Below are positions 14,462 to 24,700 of a DNA stretch of 33,922 nt, piece after piece; the first letter of the stretch is position 1; each line of letters opens with the position of its first letter. The translations under genes and the position numbers were made by a program. Source of the stretch: Paracoccaceae bacterium (GTDB lineage Bacteria > Pseudomonadota > Alphaproteobacteria > Rhodobacterales > Rhodobacteraceae); contig JADLCV010000238.1 in NCBI GenBank assembly GCA_020846995.1, positions 1 through 33,922 on the forward strand. The letters run 5' to 3'. The notes below the pieces were generated by a model that worked only from the letters and a program-made list of their open reading frames with translations, had not been told where the DNA came from and ran no database searches.

Positions 14462-15169
14462 ATGACCAAGGCCGGGACCCTTCCGCGGCGGCGGGGGCGG
14501 ACGCAGGGCCGGGTGCCGCCCTTCGACCCCGTCGACCCCGCGCTCGCCGAGCCCGTCGAGCGCCAGGTCTACCGCGTCATCCGCCGCGGCATGATGCAGG
14601 GCCTCGTGCCGCCCGACGCGATCCTCTCGTCGCGCGCACTTGCCCAGCATCTCAACCTCTCGGCCCAGCCCGTGCGCGACGCGCTGAAGCGGCTCGAGGC
14701 CGACGGCGCCGTCGAGGGCAGGCCGCAGTCGGGTTTCCACCTGCCGCGGATGACGCGGGCGGAATACGGGCAGTCGATCGAGATCCGCGTCCGCCTCGAG
14801 GGCCTCGCCGGGCGCCTCGCGATCGGCCGGGTCGACGCGGGGACGATCGCCGACCTCCGCCGGCGGAACGCGGCGATGGCCGCCGACGAGCGGCCCGAGG
14901 CCTACCTCGGCGACAACTTCGCCTTCCACTTCGCGATCTACACGCGCGCCCGCCGGCCGGCGCTCCTCGCCCTGATCGAGAACTTCTGGGTGCGGATCGG
15001 CCCCGTCCTGCACCACCACCCGACGGCGCGGAAATCGGCCGAGGTGCTCGTCCGGCACGAGGCGATCATCGCCGCCCTCGAGCGGGGCGACGCCGAGGGG
15101 ATCGAGCGGGCGATCGCCGACGACCTCGAGGGCGCCGCCCGCGTCGTCATGCGCAGCCTTCCCGAGTGA
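14462..15169 (+). CDS. GntR family transcriptional regulator with FCD domain
   Basis: 235-residue regulator divergent from operon A and probably its local repressor. The winged helix-turn-helix spans about residues 30-95 (VERQVYRVIRRGMMQG, SSRALAQHLNLSAQPVRDALKRLEADG). The C-terminal FadR-type FCD domain shows the usual metal or ligand positions: Asp151 and His156 in DNFAFHFAIY and His199 in VRHEAIIAALERGD. The position of the last FCD histidine reads Asp (Asp220/221), so metal binding may be altered. ATG at 14462 is chosen; adjacent in-frame GTG (14459) and TTG (14456) codons are alternatives because no clear ribosome-binding site is present. The effector is probably a pathway intermediate. 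Confidence 0.9.
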   Translation: MTKAGTLPRRRGRTQGRVPPFDPVDPALAEPVERQVYRVIRRGMMQGLVPPDAILSSRALAQHLNLSAQPVRDALKRLEADGAVEGRPQSGFHLPRMTRAEYGQSIEIRVRLEGLAGRLAIGRVDAGTIADLRRRNAAMAADERPEAYLGDNFAFHFAIYTRARRPALLALIENFWVRIGPVLHHHPTARKSAEVLVRHEAIIAALERGDAEGIERAIADDLEGAARVVMRSLPE

Positions 15170-15176
15170 GACCCCG

Positions 15177-15202
15177 GGGCGCCGCGCGCGGCGGGGGCGC
15201 CC
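15177..15202. terminator. Shared hairpin between gntR and the M20 gene
   Basis: GGGCGCC (15177-15183) pairs with GGCGCCC (15196-15202) in the 40-base gap between the two converging genes. It could stop transcription from both sides. No T-run is visible. Confidence 0.45.
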
Positions 15203-15209
15203 GCGCCTC

Positions 15210-16370
15210 TCAGCCGGCGGCCGCCCCCCGCTCCTCGACCAGCCTGGCCAGGAGGCTCGCCCCGAGGGGCAGGATCGAGTCGTCGAAGACGAAGCCCGGG
15301 TTGTGCAGGGGCACGGTGCCGTGGTGGCCGAGGCTGAAGAAGGCGCCGCGGACGACACCGAGCAGGTCGGCCATGTCCTCCGAGCCCATCGTCACCTCGG
15401 CGTCGGCGGCGGCGAGGTCGCCGACGAGGCCGCGGGCGACGGCGATCAGGTTCTCCACCCGCTCGGGGTCGTTCTCGAGCACGCCGAACACCTTGCGCAC
15501 GTCGACCGTGATCGTGACCTCGTGGGCGAGGGCGATGCCGGCGCAGATCTGGCGCAGCCGCCGCTCGATCAGCGTCCCGTCGGCGGCGTCGAGAAAGCGC
15601 GTCGTGCCCTTGAGGACGGCATGGCCGGGGATGACGTTGTAGGCCGATCCGGCCTGGAACTGCGTCACCGAGACAACCGCGGCGTGGGTCGGGTCGGCGT
15701 TGCGGGCGACGATCTGCTGGAGGGCGCCGACCAGCTCGGCGCCGATGACGATGGGGTCGCGCGCCCGCTGCGGCATCGCCCCGTGCGAGCCCGTCCCGTC
15801 GATGCGGATGTCGAAGAACGCCGCCCCCGCCTGCGCCACCCCCGGCCGCACGGCGACGCGGGAATGCGACCGGTAGGGGGAGTTGTGCAGCCCGTAGAGC
15901 TCGTCGCAGGGGAAGCGGTCGAAAAGCCCGTCGGCAAGCATGGCCCGGGCCCCGCCGAGCCCCTCCTCGGCGGGCTGGAAGATGAAGACGGCGCGGCCCG
16001 CGAAGTCGCGGTTCGCGGCAAGATAGCGCGCCGCCCCGAGCAGCATCGTCGTGTGGCCGTCGTGGCCGCAGCCGTGGAAGACGCCGGGGTTGCGCGAGGC
16101 GAAGGGCAGGTTCGTCTGCTCGTCCATCGGCAGCGCGTCCATGTCGGCGCGCAGGCCGACGGTGCGGCCGGGACGGGCGCCGTCAAGGACGCCGACGACC
16201 CCGGTGCCGCCGATCCCGCGCGTGACCGCGACCCCCCAGCCCTCGAGCAGCGCCGCGACGCGGGCCGCGGTGCGATGCTCCTGGAAGCCGAGTTCGGGGT
16301 GCATGTGGAAGTCCTGGCGCAGGGCGGTGAGGTCCCCGGCGAAGGCGTCGATCTCGGGCAGGGCGGGCAT
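15210..16370 (-). CDS. M20 family amidohydrolase (hippurate hydrolase / N-acyl amino acid hydrolase type)
   Basis: 386-residue metal-dependent amidase, last gene of operon B. It starts with DLTALRQDFHMHPELGFQEHRTA, the usual M20D signature. Metal and catalytic residues are visible: Cys101 and His103 in FHGCGHDGHTTML, Glu135/Glu136 in FQPAEEGLGGA, His in ELYGLHNSPY, and a late His in VPLHNPGFVFDDSILP. The dimerisation domain begins at FFDIRIDGTGSHGAMP. The family hydrolyses N-acyl, N-carbamoyl or amide bonds of amino acids. In this context it may act on the product of the hydantoinase/oxoprolinase or on imported peptides. AAAGGA precedes the ATG at 16370, ten bases after the transporter ATPase stop. 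It is cytoplasmic, with no signal peptide. Confidence 0.92.
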   Translation of the reverse strand: MPALPEIDAFAGDLTALRQDFHMHPELGFQEHRTAARVAALLEGWGVAVTRGIGGTGVVGVLDGARPGRTVGLRADMDALPMDEQTNLPFASRNPGVFHGCGHDGHTTMLLGAARYLAANRDFAGRAVFIFQPAEEGLGGARAMLADGLFDRFPCDELYGLHNSPYRSHSRVAVRPGVAQAGAAFFDIRIDGTGSHGAMPQRARDPIVIGAELVGALQQIVARNADPTHAAVVSVTQFQAGSAYNVIPGHAVLKGTTRFLDAADGTLIERRLRQICAGIALAHEVTITVDVRKVFGVLENDPERVENLIAVARGLVGDLAAADAEVTMGSEDMADLLGVVRGAFFSLGHHGTVPLHNPGFVFDDSILPLGASLLARLVEERGAAAG

Positions 16371-16380
16371 GGCGGTCCTT

Positions 16381-17164
<784 letters not shown>

Positions 17165-17172
<8 letters not shown>

Positions 17173-18169
17173 CGCGGTCGCCGGGGTGAAGGCAGGCGAC
17201 GCGGTGGCCCTCGCCCCGCGGCGGCGGCACCGCGGCGCGGCAGGCATCGGTCGCGCGCGGGCAGCGGGGCGCGAAGCGGCAGCCGGGCGGGGGGGCGATC
17301 AGGTTCGGCACCGCCCCCGCGAGGCCCCGCAGCGCCCCGCGCACGACGCCGCGGGTCGGGATCGCCTGGAGCAGCGCCCGCGTGTAGGGATGGAGGGGGG
17401 TCGTCAGCACCGCCCGCACCGGGCCGCTCTCGACGATGTTGCCGGCATACATGACGGCGACATGGGTGCAGCTTTGCGCCACCACGCCGAGGTTGTGGGT
17501 GATGAGGAGGACGCCCATGTCGAACTCCTCGACCATGGCCCGGATCAGCCGCAGGATCTGGGCCTGGACGCTGACGTCGAGCGCGGTCGTCGGTTCGTCG
17601 GCGATGAGGAGGTCGGGGCGGCCGATCAGCGCCATGGCGATCAGGACGCGCTGGCGCATGCCGCCCGAGAACTCGTGGGGATAGTCGCCCAGCCGGGCGG
17701 CGGCGTCGGGGATGCCGACGCGGTCGAGCATCGCCGCCGCCAGCCGTTCGGCCGCCGCCTGCGCCGCCCGGCCGCGGGCGCCCTCGAGGATCGCGGGATC
17801 GCGGCGGGCCGCCGACAGGGCGACATCGACAAGCTGGGTGCGGATCGAGAAGGCGGGGTTGAGGTTGGTGGTCGGGTCCTGGAAGATCATGCCGATGCCG
17901 GTGCCCCGCAGCTCCGCCACCTCGGCCTCGGGGCAGGCGAGGAGGTCGCGGCCCTCGAAGCGGATCTCGCCGGCGAGGAAGCGCCCGGGCGGGGTCGGCA
18001 CCAGCCGCGACACCGAGAGCCCGGTCAGCGACTTGCCGCATCCGGTATCGCCCACCAGCCCCCAGACCTCGCGCCGCTCCACGGCAAGGTCGATGCCGTT
18101 CAGGACATGGGCCTCGCCGTCGAAGCTGCGCATGGCGAGGTGGAGGTCGCGGATCTCGAGCAGCGCCAT
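17165..18169 (-). CDS. Peptide-type ABC transporter ATP-binding protein (OppD/DppD type)
   Basis: 334-residue ATPase subunit. It shows Walker [13 protein letters not shown]-loop [18 protein letters not shown], signature [16 protein letters not shown], Walker [19 protein letters not shown] and the switch His in [10 protein letters not shown]. The C-terminal oligopeptide-transporter region is present ([26 protein letters not shown]), with cysteines that may bind an iron-sulfur cluster as in DppD homologues. Walker A has Cys at a position usually Ser/Ala (TGCGKS), a known DppD variant. The ATG at 18169 lies one base after the permease stop. The DppD-DppF pair works as a heterodimer. Confidence 0.95.
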
Positions 18170-18170
18170 G

Positions 18171-19046
18171 TCAGCGCCGCGCCCGCGGGTCGAGCACGTC
18201 GCGCAGCCCGTCGCCGAGGAGGTTGAAGCCGAAGATCGCCACGAACATCGCCAGCCCGGGGAAGACCGCCGTCCACCAGAAATCGGGCATGTAGCTGCGC
18301 GAGACCGACAGGAGCGTGCCCCATTCGGGCGTCGGCGGCCGGACGCCGATGCCGATGAAGCCGAGCGAGGCGACGGTGAGGATGGCAAAGCCCATGTCGA
18401 GCGACATCTTCACCACCACCGGCGAGACGATGTTGGGCAGGACGTGGCGGAAGAGGATGCGCGCGGGGCTGGCGCCGATCGCCCGGGCGGCGGCGACATA
18501 GACCTCTTCCTTGCGGGCGAGGACCTCGCCCCGCACGAGGCGGGCATAGCCCGGCCACCACGAGAGCGCGATGGCGATGACCATGTTCAGGAGCCCCGCC
18601 CCCAGCGCCGCGGCGACCGCCATGGCGAGGATCAGTCCCGGGATCGTCAGCTTGAGGTCCGAGAGGCGCATCAGCACCTCGTCGGTCCAGCCGCCGGCAA
18701 AGCCCGCGACGGCCCCGACGAGCGTGCCGAAGAGCGTGCCGAGCACGACCACCCCGAGCCCGGCCAGGACCGAGATGCGGGTTCCCGCGAGCACGAGGCT
18801 GAGGACGTCCTGGCCGAGCTCGTTGGTGCCGAAGGGATGGGCGAGCGAGGGGGCGAGGAAGCGGTTGGCGGTGTCGACGCCGCCGGCGACGTGCCCGGGG
18901 AAGGGGGCGATCCAGGGGCCGACGATGGCGATGGCGAGCACGGCGACGACGAGGGCCGCGCCGAGCATCGAGAGGCCCGACTGGCGGAAGCGGAACCAGC
19001 CGCGCCGGAGCGCCTGGCCGCGGGCAGAGGCGACGGCGTGGGTCAC
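18171..19046 (-). CDS. Peptide-type ABC transporter permease (DppC type)
   Basis: 291-residue inner-membrane permease with about six hydrophobic segments. It starts with RRGWFRFRQSGLSMLGAALVVAVLAI, has the DppC-type HPFGTNELGQDVLSLVLAGTRIS and the EAA-loop region YVAAARAIGASPARILFRHVLPNI, and ends with GFNLLGDGLRDVLDPRARR. The GTG at 19046 is chosen because it overlaps the dppB-type stop (GTGA). It pairs with the DppB-type permease to form the channel for the substrate delivered by the binding protein at 20114-21691. Confidence 0.95.
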   Translation of the reverse strand: MTHAVASARGQALRRGWFRFRQSGLSMLGAALVVAVLAIAIVGPWIAPFPGHVAGGVDTANRFLAPSLAHPFGTNELGQDVLSLVLAGTRISVLAGLGVVVLGTLFGTLVGAVAGFAGGWTDEVLMRLSDLKLTIPGLILAMAVAAALGAGLLNMVIAIALSWWPGYARLVRGEVLARKEEVYVAAARAIGASPARILFRHVLPNIVSPVVVKMSLDMGFAILTVASLGFIGIGVRPPTPEWGTLLSVSRSYMPDFWWTAVFPGLAMFVAIFGFNLLGDGLRDVLDPRARR

Positions 19047-20050
19047 GAGTAGCGCACCTTGGGATTGATGACGCCGTAGAGGAGATCGACGACGAGGTTC
19101 ACGAGCACGAAGAGAAGGCCTATGACCATGGCGACGCCGATCACCGGCATGAAGTCCTGCGAGACGATCGCCTGGGTCGCGTAAAGCCCGAGGCCCGGCC
19201 AGTCGAACACCGTCTCGACGAGGACGGTGCCGCCGAGGAGCCAGCCGAAGTAGAGCCCGATCACCGTCAGCGTCGCCGAGACCGCGTTCTTGGCCACATA
19301 CTTGAAGACGATCTGGCGGGCCGGGAGGCCGAGCGCGCGGGCCGTCATCACGTAGTCCTGCTGGAGGACCTCGATCGTCGAGGCGCGCATCATGCGCATG
19401 ATGGTGGCAAGCGGCGAGAGGCACATGGCGATCGCCGGCATGGCGAGGTGCCGGCAGGCGGTGGCGAAGGCGGTGCCGTCGCCCGCGATCAGGGCATCGA
19501 GCGTCAGGAAGCCGGTGACGAGGGGCGGCGGCTCGAGGATGATGGGGAAGCGTCCGCCGAGCGGCAGCCACAGGAGCCACATCGCGAAGCCGAGCTGGAG
19601 GAGGAGGCCGAGGAAGAAGCGCGGCATCGAGATCGCGGCGAGCGCCGCGACGCGGCCGAGGTAGTCCGGCCAGCGGTTGCGCCACACCGCCGCCGCGAGC
19701 CCGGCCGGGATGCCGAGCACGACGGCCAGGAACATGGCCGCGAGGACGAGCTCGAGCGTCGCCGGCAGGTAGGTCAGGAGGTCGTCGAGGACCGGGCGGC
19801 GGGAAAAGATCGAGACCCCGAAGTCGCCGCCGAGAAGCCCGCTGAGGTAGCGCCAGTATTGCACCGTCACCGGCTGGTCGAGGCCGAACTCGGCCGCGTA
19901 GGCCGCGATCTCGGCCGCGGTGGCGTTGGGGCCGGCGGCGAGCGCCACGGGATCGCCGGGCAGGAGGCGGGCGATGATGAACATCATCACCGTCATGCCG
20001 AGGAGGACCGGCAGGACGAGAACGAGGCGGCGGAGGACGAAGCGCAGCAT
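19043..20050 (-). CDS. Peptide-type ABC transporter permease (DppB type)
   Basis: 335-residue inner-membrane permease starting MLRFVLRRLVLVLPVLLGMT, the usual DppB N-terminal helix. It has FIIARLLPGDP, the EAA-loop TARALGLPARQIVFKYVAKNAV, and the end DLLYGVINPKVRYS. About six hydrophobic segments are visible. A GAGGTCAGG stretch precedes the ATG at 20050. Its stop overlaps the DppC-type start. A 13-bp hairpin lies between it and the binding-protein gene upstream and may lower expression of the membrane and ATPase subunits relative to the receptor. Confidence 0.95.
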   Translation of the reverse strand: MLRFVLRRLVLVLPVLLGMTVMMFIIARLLPGDPVALAAGPNATAAEIAAYAAEFGLDQPVTVQYWRYLSGLLGGDFGVSIFSRRPVLDDLLTYLPATLELVLAAMFLAVVLGIPAGLAAAVWRNRWPDYLGRVAALAAISMPRFFLGLLLQLGFAMWLLWLPLGGRFPIILEPPPLVTGFLTLDALIAGDGTAFATACRHLAMPAIAMCLSPLATIMRMMRASTIEVLQQDYVMTARALGLPARQIVFKYVAKNAVSATLTVIGLYFGWLLGGTVLVETVFDWPGLGLYATQAIVSQDFMPVIGVAMVIGLLFVLVNLVVDLLYGVINPKVRYS

Positions 20051-20072
20051 CGGGGCCTGACCTCGGGCGGGG

Positions 20073-20106
20073 AGGCCCGGCGCGGGGAAGGGACCGCGCC
20101 GGGCCT
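20073..20106 (-). promoter_or_regulatory. Strong intercistronic hairpin between binding protein and permease genes
   Basis: A perfect 13-bp stem (AGGCCCGGCGCGG at 20073-20085, CCGCGCCGGGCCT at 20094-20106) with an 8-base loop begins 7 bases after the binding-protein stop codon. No T-run follows. It probably stabilises the upstream mRNA segment and attenuates the downstream one, as is known between receptor and permease genes of other ABC operons. Confidence 0.65.
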
Positions 20107-20113
20107 GCGGGGA

Positions 20114-21691
20114 TCAGAGCGAGAGGCCGTGGCACTCGATCGCGTTCGAGGCCACCGGGGCGAAGACGAAGCCCTTGACCGCGTCGCGCATGCCGAGCTT
20201 GCGCCGCTCGAGCACGCCGAAGATGTCGGGGGCGTCGGCGACCACCATCTCCTGCATGCGGCCGTAGATCCCGACCCGCTTGGCGGTGTCGATCTCGCGG
20301 CGCCCGGCCTCGATCAGGGCGTCGACCTCGGGGTTCTTGTAGACCGCGTTCTGCCAGCCGCCGTTGCGCGAGGAATGATAGGCGGCAAAGGCGATGTTGT
20401 CGGGATCGCCGTAGTTCGCGGTCTGGTAGACGGGGAAGAGGTCGGGGAAGGTCTCGGGCTTCTGGCAGGCGGCGACCATGTCGGGCCACAGCATCGGCTG
20501 GATCTCGAGGTCGATGTTCAGCGCCTTGAGGCTGTCGAGCATGATGAGCGCCCAGCGGCGCTGCTGCTCGAGCCCGTTGACGTGGACCATCCGCAGCGTC
20601 AGGCCGCCGTTCGGATGGGCCGAGCGGGCGAGGTGCTCGCGGGCCTTCTCGAGGTTCAGGCGGTAGACCTCGAGCGCGGGGTTGTGGCCGAGGATGCCGA
20701 GCGGCAGGGGGCCGATCATGAGGTCGGCATAGCCCGCGGCATCGACGATCGCCTGGTAGTTGGTGGCGTAGGAGACGGCCTTGCGCAGCTCGACGTCGGC
20801 CATCGGCCCGTAGGCGGTGTTCATCTTGATCGAGAAGGTCCGGTATTCGGGCTCGATGACACGAATGACGCCGGGGCGGTCCCTGAGGCTGTCCATGTCC
20901 TCGGAGGTCAGGTCGACGGCGAAGTGGACCTCGCCCTGCTGGAGCGCGAGGCGCTGGCTCGCGGTCTCGCGGATGATCTGCCAGATGACCCCGGTCAGGT
21001 TGCCCGCGCCCGGCTGCCAGAGGGTCGCCGGCCGCTCGAGTTCGTAGAGCGCGCCGGGCTGGGCCCGCTTGACCGCGAAGGGGCCGGAGCCGGCGGTGTT
21101 GGCGAGCAGCCAGGCCATGCCGTCGTCGCTGCCGAGGTTGGCCTCGACCTGCGCCTTGTTGACGATGAAGATCCACGGCAGCACGGCGAGGAAGGCCGCG
21201 AAGGGCGCGGCAAGGTCGAAGCGGACGGTGCCGGCATCGACGGCGGTGATGCGGCCGGGCTCGACGATGCCGCGGATCATCCAGCTGTTGCCCTTGGCGA
21301 GCCGGAGCGCACGCTCGAAGGAATAGACGACGTCATCGGCCGTCACCGCATCGCCGTTGTGGAAGCGCGCGGCCGGGTTCAGCCGGAAGGTGTGGCTGAG
21401 GCCGTCGGCCGAGCTTTCCCAGCTTTCGGCGAGCGCCGGCACCGCCTGCGGGGGGTTGCCCGCGACCCGCACCAGGGGATCGTAGACGTTGCGCAGGAAG
21501 AAGGACGCCGAATAGCCGGTGGCGACGTGGGGGTCGAAGTTCGGGATGTCCTGGCCGGCGGCGATGACGAGGATGTTGCGCCCCTCTGCGAGGGCCGCGC
21601 GTGGCAGGGTCAGGGTCATGGCGGCGAGGCCCGCGCCCGATAGGGCGAGGAGCCCGCGGCGCGAGATCCGGGAAAGGGCGGTGGGTGTCAT
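20114..21691 (-). CDS. ABC transporter substrate-binding protein (family 5, peptide/nickel/dipeptide type), Tat signal
   Basis: 525-residue periplasmic receptor of operon B. The N-terminus MTPTALSRISRRGLLALSGA is a twin-arginine signal (SRRGLLAL) with a likely cleavage site at ALA-EG. The mature part begins GRNILVIAAGQDIPNFDPHVATGYSA and shows the family pattern NVYDPLVR, LAESWESSADGLSHTFRLNPAARFHNGDAVTADDVVYSFERAL. The length fits SBP_bac_5 proteins, which bind peptides, opines, glutathione or other bulky solutes. AGGGAGA precedes the ATG at 21691. It is flanked by hairpins on both sides, consistent with a protected, abundant mRNA segment. The ligand is unknown; the enzymes of the operon suggest an amide or lactam-bearing compound. 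Confidence 0.93.
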   Translation of the reverse strand: MTPTALSRISRRGLLALSGAGLAAMTLTLPRAALAEGRNILVIAAGQDIPNFDPHVATGYSASFFLRNVYDPLVRVAGNPPQAVPALAESWESSADGLSHTFRLNPAARFHNGDAVTADDVVYSFERALRLAKGNSWMIRGIVEPGRITAVDAGTVRFDLAAPFAAFLAVLPWIFIVNKAQVEANLGSDDGMAWLLANTAGSGPFAVKRAQPGALYELERPATLWQPGAGNLTGVIWQIIRETASQRLALQQGEVHFAVDLTSEDMDSLRDRPGVIRVIEPEYRTFSIKMNTAYGPMADVELRKAVSYATNYQAIVDAAGYADLMIGPLPLGILGHNPALEVYRLNLEKAREHLARSAHPNGGLTLRMVHVNGLEQQRRWALIMLDSLKALNIDLEIQPMLWPDMVAACQKPETFPDLFPVYQTANYGDPDNIAFAAYHSSRNGGWQNAVYKNPEVDALIEAGRREIDTAKRVGIYGRMQEMVVADAPDIFGVLERRKLGMRDAVKGFVFAPVASNAIECHGLSL

Positions 21692-21721
21692 GGGCGGTCT
21701 CCCTTGCTGGTTGGCGGGGCG

Positions 21722-21740
21722 GCGGCCCGGGGCGGGCCGC
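21722..21740 (-). promoter_or_regulatory. Intercistronic hairpin between the fused hydantoinase gene and the binding-protein gene
   Basis: GCGGCCCG (21722-21729) and CGGGCCGC (21733-21740) form a perfect 8-bp stem with a 3-base loop, 7 bases after the hydantoinase stop codon and about 30 bases before the next start. No T-run. Possible attenuator or processing barrier. Confidence 0.45.
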
Positions 21741-21747
21741 GCTGCGG

Positions 21748-24700
21748 TCAGGAAACGGGTTCGGCCTCGGGGGCCGGCGCGGCGGCAAGGCCGTAATGGG
21801 CGGCGGCGTGCGCGGGGCTGATGAGCCCCATGGCGAGGTCGCGCGACACCGCCGCGGGGTCGCGCTCGGCCGGCGGGCCGTAGCCCGCGCCGCCGGCCAG
21901 GACCTTCTCGACCCGCTCGCCGGGCGAGCGGAGCTCGACCAGCTGGCCGGTGCCGCAGTCGAGGAGGACGCGGCCCTCGGGGTCGAGGACGCGTCCGCGC
22001 GCGCCCGCGCCGGGAAGGCCGCCGAAGAGGCCGGGGATGGGGTTGTCCACCCCCTCGGGGTAGACCGAGACGAGCATGGTCTCGCCGTCGTCGTCGCGCT
22101 TGCGGAAGACGATGCGCTGGCCGACGCCGCCGCGGTGGCGCCCCGGGCCGGCGCTGTCGGCGAGGAACGCCTTTTCCTCGACCAGCACGGGCGCCCGCGA
22201 TTCCATGAGCTCGATCGAGGTGTTGGCGGCCGAGGTCGGCCACAGGAGGGCGGAGTGCCCGTCGCCCTGGGCCGAGCCGCCCTGGCCGCCGCCGCAGAAG
22301 AGCATGTCGGAATAGAAGGCACCGCCCGCGTCTTTCCCGTAGACCGTGCTCGCGACGGCCAGCCCGGTGAAGGCCTGCACCTGCGCCGGCGCGGCCCCGG
22401 CGAGGGCGGCGAAGATGTTCGGGGCGAGATACCAGCCGGTGCGGGTGCGGATGTTGACCGAGGCCGGATAGACGCAGTTGAGGATCGACCCCTCGGGGGC
22501 CTTGACCGTGAAGGGCCGGTAGCAGCCGGCGTTGCCCCGCACCGTCGGCGTCAACATGCACTTGAGGGGATAGGTGGCATGGGCGGCGGTGTAGTTCATG
22601 GTCGAGTTCAGCCCGCCCTGCGCCATCTGCGGGGGGGCGCCGTCGAAGTCGATCTCCATGGCCTCGCCCGCGACCGTGATCCTGACCGGATAGTCGAGGC
22701 GCTGGCCGAGCGGGTTGTTGGCAATCGTCGCCCGGTAGACGCCGTCGGGCAGGGCCCGGATCGCCGCCCGCATGGCCCCCTCCGAGAGGCCCTGCACGAC
22801 CTCGGCAAGGGCGCCGAGGTCCTGCATCCCGTAGTCATCCATGAACGCCACCAGCCGCTCGGCGCCGATCGCGTTGGCGGCAACGAATGACATGATGTCG
22901 CCCCAGACCTGCTCGCCGCCGCGAACGTTGGCGTGGATCAGGACCTTCAGCGCCTCGCTGACGCGGCCGGCCTCGAAAAGCTTCATGGGCGGGATCTGGA
23001 GCCCCTCCTCGTAGACCTCGCGGGCCCGGAGGGCGTCCTTGGTGCCGCCGATGTCGGAGACATGGCCGACCGTCCCCATTAGCCCGACGAGGCGGCCGTC
23101 GCGGAAGCAGGGGGTGACGATCGCGATGTCGAAGAGGTGCCCGGCGCAGAGCCAGGGGTCGTTTGTGACAAGGACGTCGCCGGGCCGGAGCGTCGCCGCC
23201 GGATAGCGTGCGAGCAGCGCCTTGACCGCCCGCGGCAGGGTCAGGTTGAAGACCGGCATGGCCCGGGGCGAATGGGCGAGGGTCTCGCCCGCGGGGTCGA
23301 GGAGTTCGCAGGCGAAGTCCTGGGCCTCGGCGATGACGAGCGAGAAGGCCGTCCGGCAGACCGTGAGCCACATCTCCTCGACGACGTTGACAAGCCGCGA
23401 CCACATGATCTCGAGCCCGATGGGGTCGGCGGCGATCCGCGCCACCGCCGTGGCGCGGTCCATGTCCTCGGTCACCCGCGCCGCCGCCGCCTGCACCGCG
23501 GCGACGGTGATGACGAGATTGAGGCCGGCATCGACGTCGATGCGGTCGCCCGGGCCGATGACGGTCGTCGCCTCGCGCTCCTCGACGATCGCGGGGCCGG
23601 CGATGACGTCGCCGGCGGCGAGCGCGTAGCGGTCCCAGACCGGGGTGCGGAGGGCGCCGGCGGCATCGAACCAGGCCTCGCGGTGACCCTTGACGCGGGC
23701 CGCGGGATCGGCACCGCCGACGGCGCCGGAGAGCGAGAGCTTCGGCACCGGGCCGGCGACGCGGACGCGGAAGTTGACGGCCTCGATCCGCGCCCCCTCG
23801 AAGGGGGTCGTGTAGCGGGCGGCATAGACGCGGTCGAAGTCGGCGCGGATGGCGGCGAGGCTTGCGGGCCCGATCGCGCCGGCGGGCAGCGGCACCGCGA
23901 TCTGGTGCATCTGGCCGGCCAGGCGCATGTCGGCGCTGCGCTCGACGCTGACCGCGTCGGCGGCCACCCCGGCCTCGGCGAGGAGGCGGCGGCCCTCGGC
24001 CTCGAGGTCGTCGAGGAGCGCGTTGACGGCGGCGGCGTCCATGCCCTCCTCGAGCGCCACCCGCAGCGAGCGCACGCCGTCGTGCGACAGGGGCGCGGCG
24101 AGGAAGCCGAGCGCCGAGGCCGCCCCCGAGGCCGGCGGCACGATGACGGTGGTGATGCCCATGGCACGGGCGACGTCGGCGGCATGGGCGGGGCCGGCGC
24201 CGCCGAAGCCGACCATGGCGTAGCGGCGGGGGTCGTTGCCGCGCTCGACGAGGTGGACGCGGGCGGCCGCGGCCATGTTCTCGACCACGACCTTGTGGAT
24301 GCCGAGGGCGGTTTCCTCGATGCCGAGGCCGAGGGGCTTGGCCAGCCGCCCGATCGCCGCCCGGGCGGCGGCGGCATCGAGCGTCATGCGCCCGCCGAGG
24401 AAGAAGCCGGGATCGTAGTAGCCGAGGACGAGGTTCGCGTCGGTCACCGTCGCATGCTCGCCGCCGAAGCCGTAGCAGGCCGGGCCGGGGTCGGAGGCGG
24501 CGCTCTCGGGGCCGACCTTGAGGAGGCCGACGGAATCGATGCGGGCGATCGAGCCGCCGCCGGCGCCGATCTCGATCATCTCGATCACCGGCGCCTTGAC
24601 TGGCAGGCCCGAGCCGCGGGTGAAGCGGTGGACGCGGGCGGCCTCCATCATGGGGGCGATCTCGGCCCGCCCGTCCTCGATCATGCAGGCCTTGGCGGTG

